This document shows positions 49,542 through 51,901 of a stretch of DNA of 51,901 bases, piece after piece. Positions within the stretch are counted from its first letter, which is position 1; each line of letters opens with the position of its first letter. Under the pieces are notes generated by a model. The model was not told where the DNA came from. It made no database searches and saw nothing but the letters and a program-made list of their open reading frames with translations. Both the position numbers and the translations under genes were made by a program. Source of the DNA: JBBTCJ01 sp038043285. GTDB lineage: Bacteria > Planctomycetota > Phycisphaerae > UBA1845. The stretch covers positions 1-51,901 of the forward strand of contig JBBTCJ010000085.1 in NCBI GenBank assembly GCA_038043285.1, given 5' to 3'.

Positions 49542-49625
49542 TGCCCGAGAGAGGACTCGAACCTCCACGTCCTTACGGACACAAGCACCTCAAGCTTGCG
49601 CGTCTGCCAATTCCGCCACCCGGGC
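49542..49625 (-). tRNA. tRNA-Leu (GAG anticodon)
   Basis: A complete class II tRNA on the minus strand. The acceptor stem is GCCCGGG/CTCGGGC, the anticodon stem CAAGC/GCTTG with loop TTGAGGT (anticodon GAG), the variable arm is long (TGTCCGTAAGGACG), the T-arm is GAGGTTCGAGTCCTC, and the discriminator is A. Length 84. CCA not encoded. Confidence 0.95.
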
Positions 49626-49875
49626 CTGTCGAATCGCACCAGTTTAGGCCCGCGACTTGGCGCGTCAAATGGACCGTTCCGTCTCTCCAGGGCCTTTCAA
49701 TGACCGTGGGGAAGCGGACGTCGTTTCGTAGCGAACCGCGTCGAGCAGATGTTGACCCGATCTGGAAACGAACCAGGCGTTTGACCGACACGCCGGCGCG
49801 GGTGCACAATCTGGCCGCCTCGCCGGAGGGCGGGTTTCCCAACCGATCCAGTTTTTTCGAGAAGGCGATTCTTTC

Positions 49876-51705
49876 ATGCACCGATTCACAATTTTCGCCG
49901 GGGTCGTGGCGTTCGCCGTCGCACTCGTCACAGGCGTCACGTTGGCCGAGCCGCCGACTCCCAACCGCGATGGCGCGGTACCCAATGAATGGCTGACTCC
50001 CTCGGAGCGATCGGACTTTCAGCAAACCCCGCGCTACGACGAGACGATCGCTTTCTGCTGCCGATTGGCCGAAGCGTCGCCGCTGATTCGCGTGACCTCC
50101 TTTGGCATCAGCCCCCTCGGCCGTGAACTGCCCCTGGTGATCGTCTCCAAGGGCGGCGCCACGCCGACCGAAGCACACCAACGCGACCGCGTGGTCCTCC
50201 TCGTGCAAAACGGCATCCACGCCGGCGAATGCGACGGCAAAGACGGCGCCCTCATGCTGCTCCGAGATATTGCAACCGGGAAGATCGAACCCTCGCTCTT
50301 CGACTCCGTCGTACTCCTGGTGATTCCGATCTTCAACGTCGACGGTCATGAACGGTTCGGGCCGCACTCGCGGATCAACCAGAACGGCCCCCAGGAGATG
50401 GGCTGGCGAACGACGTCGCGCAACCTCAACCTCAACCGCGATTACATCAAGGCCGACGCCGTCGAGACCCGCGCCTGGTTGAAACTCTGGAACGCCTGGA
50501 ACCCCGATTTCCACGTCGACACCCACACCACTGACGGCGGTGACTGGCAGTACGACGTCATGCTTGCCTGGGAGCGGAACGCCAACGCCCCGGCCCCGGT
50601 GGTGGATTGGATGAGCCGCGTGGTGGAGTCCGAGTTGTTCGACGTGCTGCGCAAGGACGGACATCTCCCCGTCCCCTACTTCGACCTCGTGGACGGAAAG
50701 GCCCCGTCGCGCGGCGTCGTTTCCGGCGCGTTCGAACCTCGTTTCTCCACCGGATACGCCGCCCTTCGCAACCGACCGTCGATCCTTGTCGAATCGCACA
50801 TGCTCAAACCGTACAAGACCCGCGTTCTCGCCCAGTATCACGTCCTGCATCGAGTGCTCGAACTGGTCGCGGCCAATGCGGATTCCCTGCGAGAAGTCCT
50901 CCGCCGCGCCGACGCCGCCGATGGGGAACTGGGCCAAGCCGACGAATCGCCCCAACCCGTGGTGCTGTCTCTTCGCCCGACGGACGCGGCGACGCCGTTT
51001 ACCATGAAGGGCGTCGCCAAGCGCCTCGAACCCAGCGACATCTCCGGTGCACAGCGGATCATCTATGACAACGCCAAGCCCGTAGACATCGAATCCTCCT
51101 GGTATAAGTCGGTGGAGGTCGATCAGGCCGCCGTCGCGCCATTTGCGTACGTTATTCCTCCACAATGGACCGAAGTCATCGAACTCGTCGAGGCTCATGG
51201 CCTGCGGATCGAGCGTCCGGCATGGCCTCTGACTGTCGATGTGGAGGGCTACCGTCTCCAGGACGTCAAGTTCGCGGAAAGGCCCTTTGAAGGCCGCTTT
51301 CGCGCCCAGTTTCATTCTGAAAAGTTCGTCGAGCGCTGCACCTTTCCCGCCGGATCGGCGATTGTTCCGGTGGGGCAGGTCGGCGGCAGGCTGGCCATGC
51401 ACCTCCTGGAGCCGGCCGCCCCGGACTCGTTCGCCGCATGGGGCTTCTTCAACACCATTTTTGAGCAAAAGGAATACGCCGACTCGTACGTTCTGGAAGC
51501 CCTTGCCCAAAAAATGCTCGACGCCGATGCAAAGCTCAAGGAGGAATTCGCCGCCAAGGTCGCCTCCGACGAAAAGTTCGCGGCCGATCCGCGCGCTCGC
51601 CTCCACTACTTCTATCAGCGTTCCCCCTTTGCCGACGTACAGCTCAACCTGTATCCCATATTCCGAATCCCGCGCCCGCCGCAGAACGATGCCACCTCGC
51701 GGTGA
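49876..51705 (+). CDS. Secreted zinc carboxypeptidase (M14 family)
   Basis: Predicted periplasmic or secreted metallocarboxypeptidase. The first 24 residues (hydrophobic core FTIFAGVVAFAVALVTGVTL, then A-E) form a signal peptide. The zinc ligands are His115 and Glu118 in NGIHAGECDGKDGA and His217 in HVDTHTTDGG; NLNRDY gives the family substrate-binding Asn/Arg. A long C-terminal region of about 300 residues follows the catalytic domain. Total length of 609 is larger than a bare M14 domain. ATG at 49876 with GAGAAGG upstream. Substrate unknown; peptidoglycan or dietary peptides are both possible. Confidence 0.9.
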   Translation: MHRFTIFAGVVAFAVALVTGVTLAEPPTPNRDGAVPNEWLTPSERSDFQQTPRYDETIAFCCRLAEASPLIRVTSFGISPLGRELPLVIVSKGGATPTEAHQRDRVVLLVQNGIHAGECDGKDGALMLLRDIATGKIEPSLFDSVVLLVIPIFNVDGHERFGPHSRINQNGPQEMGWRTTSRNLNLNRDYIKADAVETRAWLKLWNAWNPDFHVDTHTTDGGDWQYDVMLAWERNANAPAPVVDWMSRVVESELFDVLRKDGHLPVPYFDLVDGKAPSRGVVSGAFEPRFSTGYAALRNRPSILVESHMLKPYKTRVLAQYHVLHRVLELVAANADSLREVLRRADAADGELGQADESPQPVVLSLRPTDAATPFTMKGVAKRLEPSDISGAQRIIYDNAKPVDIESSWYKSVEVDQAAVAPFAYVIPPQWTEVIELVEAHGLRIERPAWPLTVDVEGYRLQDVKFAERPFEGRFRAQFHSEKFVERCTFPAGSAIVPVGQVGGRLAMHLLEPAAPDSFAAWGFFNTIFEQKEYADSYVLEALAQKMLDADAKLKEEFAAKVASDEKFAADPRARLHYFYQRSPFADVQLNLYPIFRIPRPPQNDATSR

Positions 51706-51901
51706 CTCGACGACCGAGACCATGACACTCCCGGTGAGACCGTGACACGCCCGGCGGCTGTCGCCTGAGGCACGCTCTCTGTTTTGGCTGGGCGGGTTCA
51801 TGCTGGTTCGAAACTTCGAAAGAGGTGAAACGCCGATCCGTACGGCGACAGCCTGGAGCGCGCGGGCGCCACTGGGTTCAGTCCGGGCGATCCCTGGGAC
51901 A
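51706..51901. other. End of window after the carboxypeptidase gene
   Basis: About 200 bases without a gene. It contains a tandem direct repeat of about 20 bases (GAGACCATGACACTCCCGGT and a near copy, about 51715-51754). No ORF of interest is completed before the window ends. Confidence 0.4.

Noticed and set aside
49573..51801. A 742-codon open frame on the minus strand covering tRNA-Leu and the carboxypeptidase
   Set aside because: The plus-strand frame has a signal peptide, zinc ligands and M14 motifs. The minus frame is the GC-driven shadow and runs through a tRNA gene.

Overview
The window is about 52 kb of GC-rich bacterial DNA from a free-living Gram-negative organism. I infer a planctomycete or a relative. 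The reasons are a membrane Ser/Thr kinase with a TPR-like tail, many small zinc-ribbon and lipoprotein genes, frequent GTG/TTG starts, an ECF sigma/anti-sigma pair, system II cytochrome c maturation (CcsA), and several families of short palindromic repeats scattered between and inside genes. No rRNA gene or universal marker is present to prove the phylum.

Layout. 1-7455: DUF2062 membrane protein, GT9 glycosyltransferase and leucyl-transferase (bpt) operon, two unassigned genes, and a 659-aa CcsA-type haem lyase. 7456-10458: an accessory patch with an N6-adenine methylase, an HNH restriction endonuclease interrupted by an in-frame TGA, a DUF4160 remnant with an intact DUF2442 gene, and a fragment resembling a Mu-like phage capsid protein. 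10513-17132: a crcB fluoride-channel operon (crcB, DUF190, membrane protein, Nudix), an ECF sigma/anti-sigma pair, ahcY and a coiled-coil protein. 17301-23478: a two-gene toxin/antitoxin-like module (DUF2283), a TatD/EboB-like hydrolase, a lipoprotein, a large Ser/Thr kinase and a gamma-carbonic-anhydrase-like protein. 23479-26857: a strong sigma-70 promoter, a predicted structured RNA with an intrinsic terminator, a 3-hydroxyisobutyrate-dehydrogenase-like gene and comF. 26918-34578: zinc-ribbon/Nudix membrane protein, isochorismatase-like hydrolase, tRNA-Lys, a methyltransferase, GNAT-type genes, an exopolysaccharide-type sugar transferase, and a sigma-54 promoter with an upstream dyad before a small membrane protein.

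34949-45357 is the centrepiece: all nine enzymes from glutamyl-tRNA to protohaem in one locus. A plus-strand operon (hemH-hemA fusion, hemN, hemE, hemG, then hemB) runs into a minus-strand operon (hemL, hemC, hemD), and hemB and hemD overlap tail to tail. Ferrochelatase, the last enzyme, and glutamyl-tRNA reductase, the first, are read as one 793-residue protein. The CcsA gene at 5476 would consume haem for cytochrome c.

45505-51901: queA carrying two repeat-derived insertions, a lipoprotein, another DUF4160 remnant, a TauE/SafE exporter, a GNAT acetyltransferase, tRNA-Leu and a secreted M14 carboxypeptidase.

The strongest candidates for something new are the HemH-HemA fusion, the promoter-RNA-terminator unit at 24004-24304, the sigma-54 promoter with its dyad at 33781-33880, and the palindromic repeats inserted in frame into essential-type genes.
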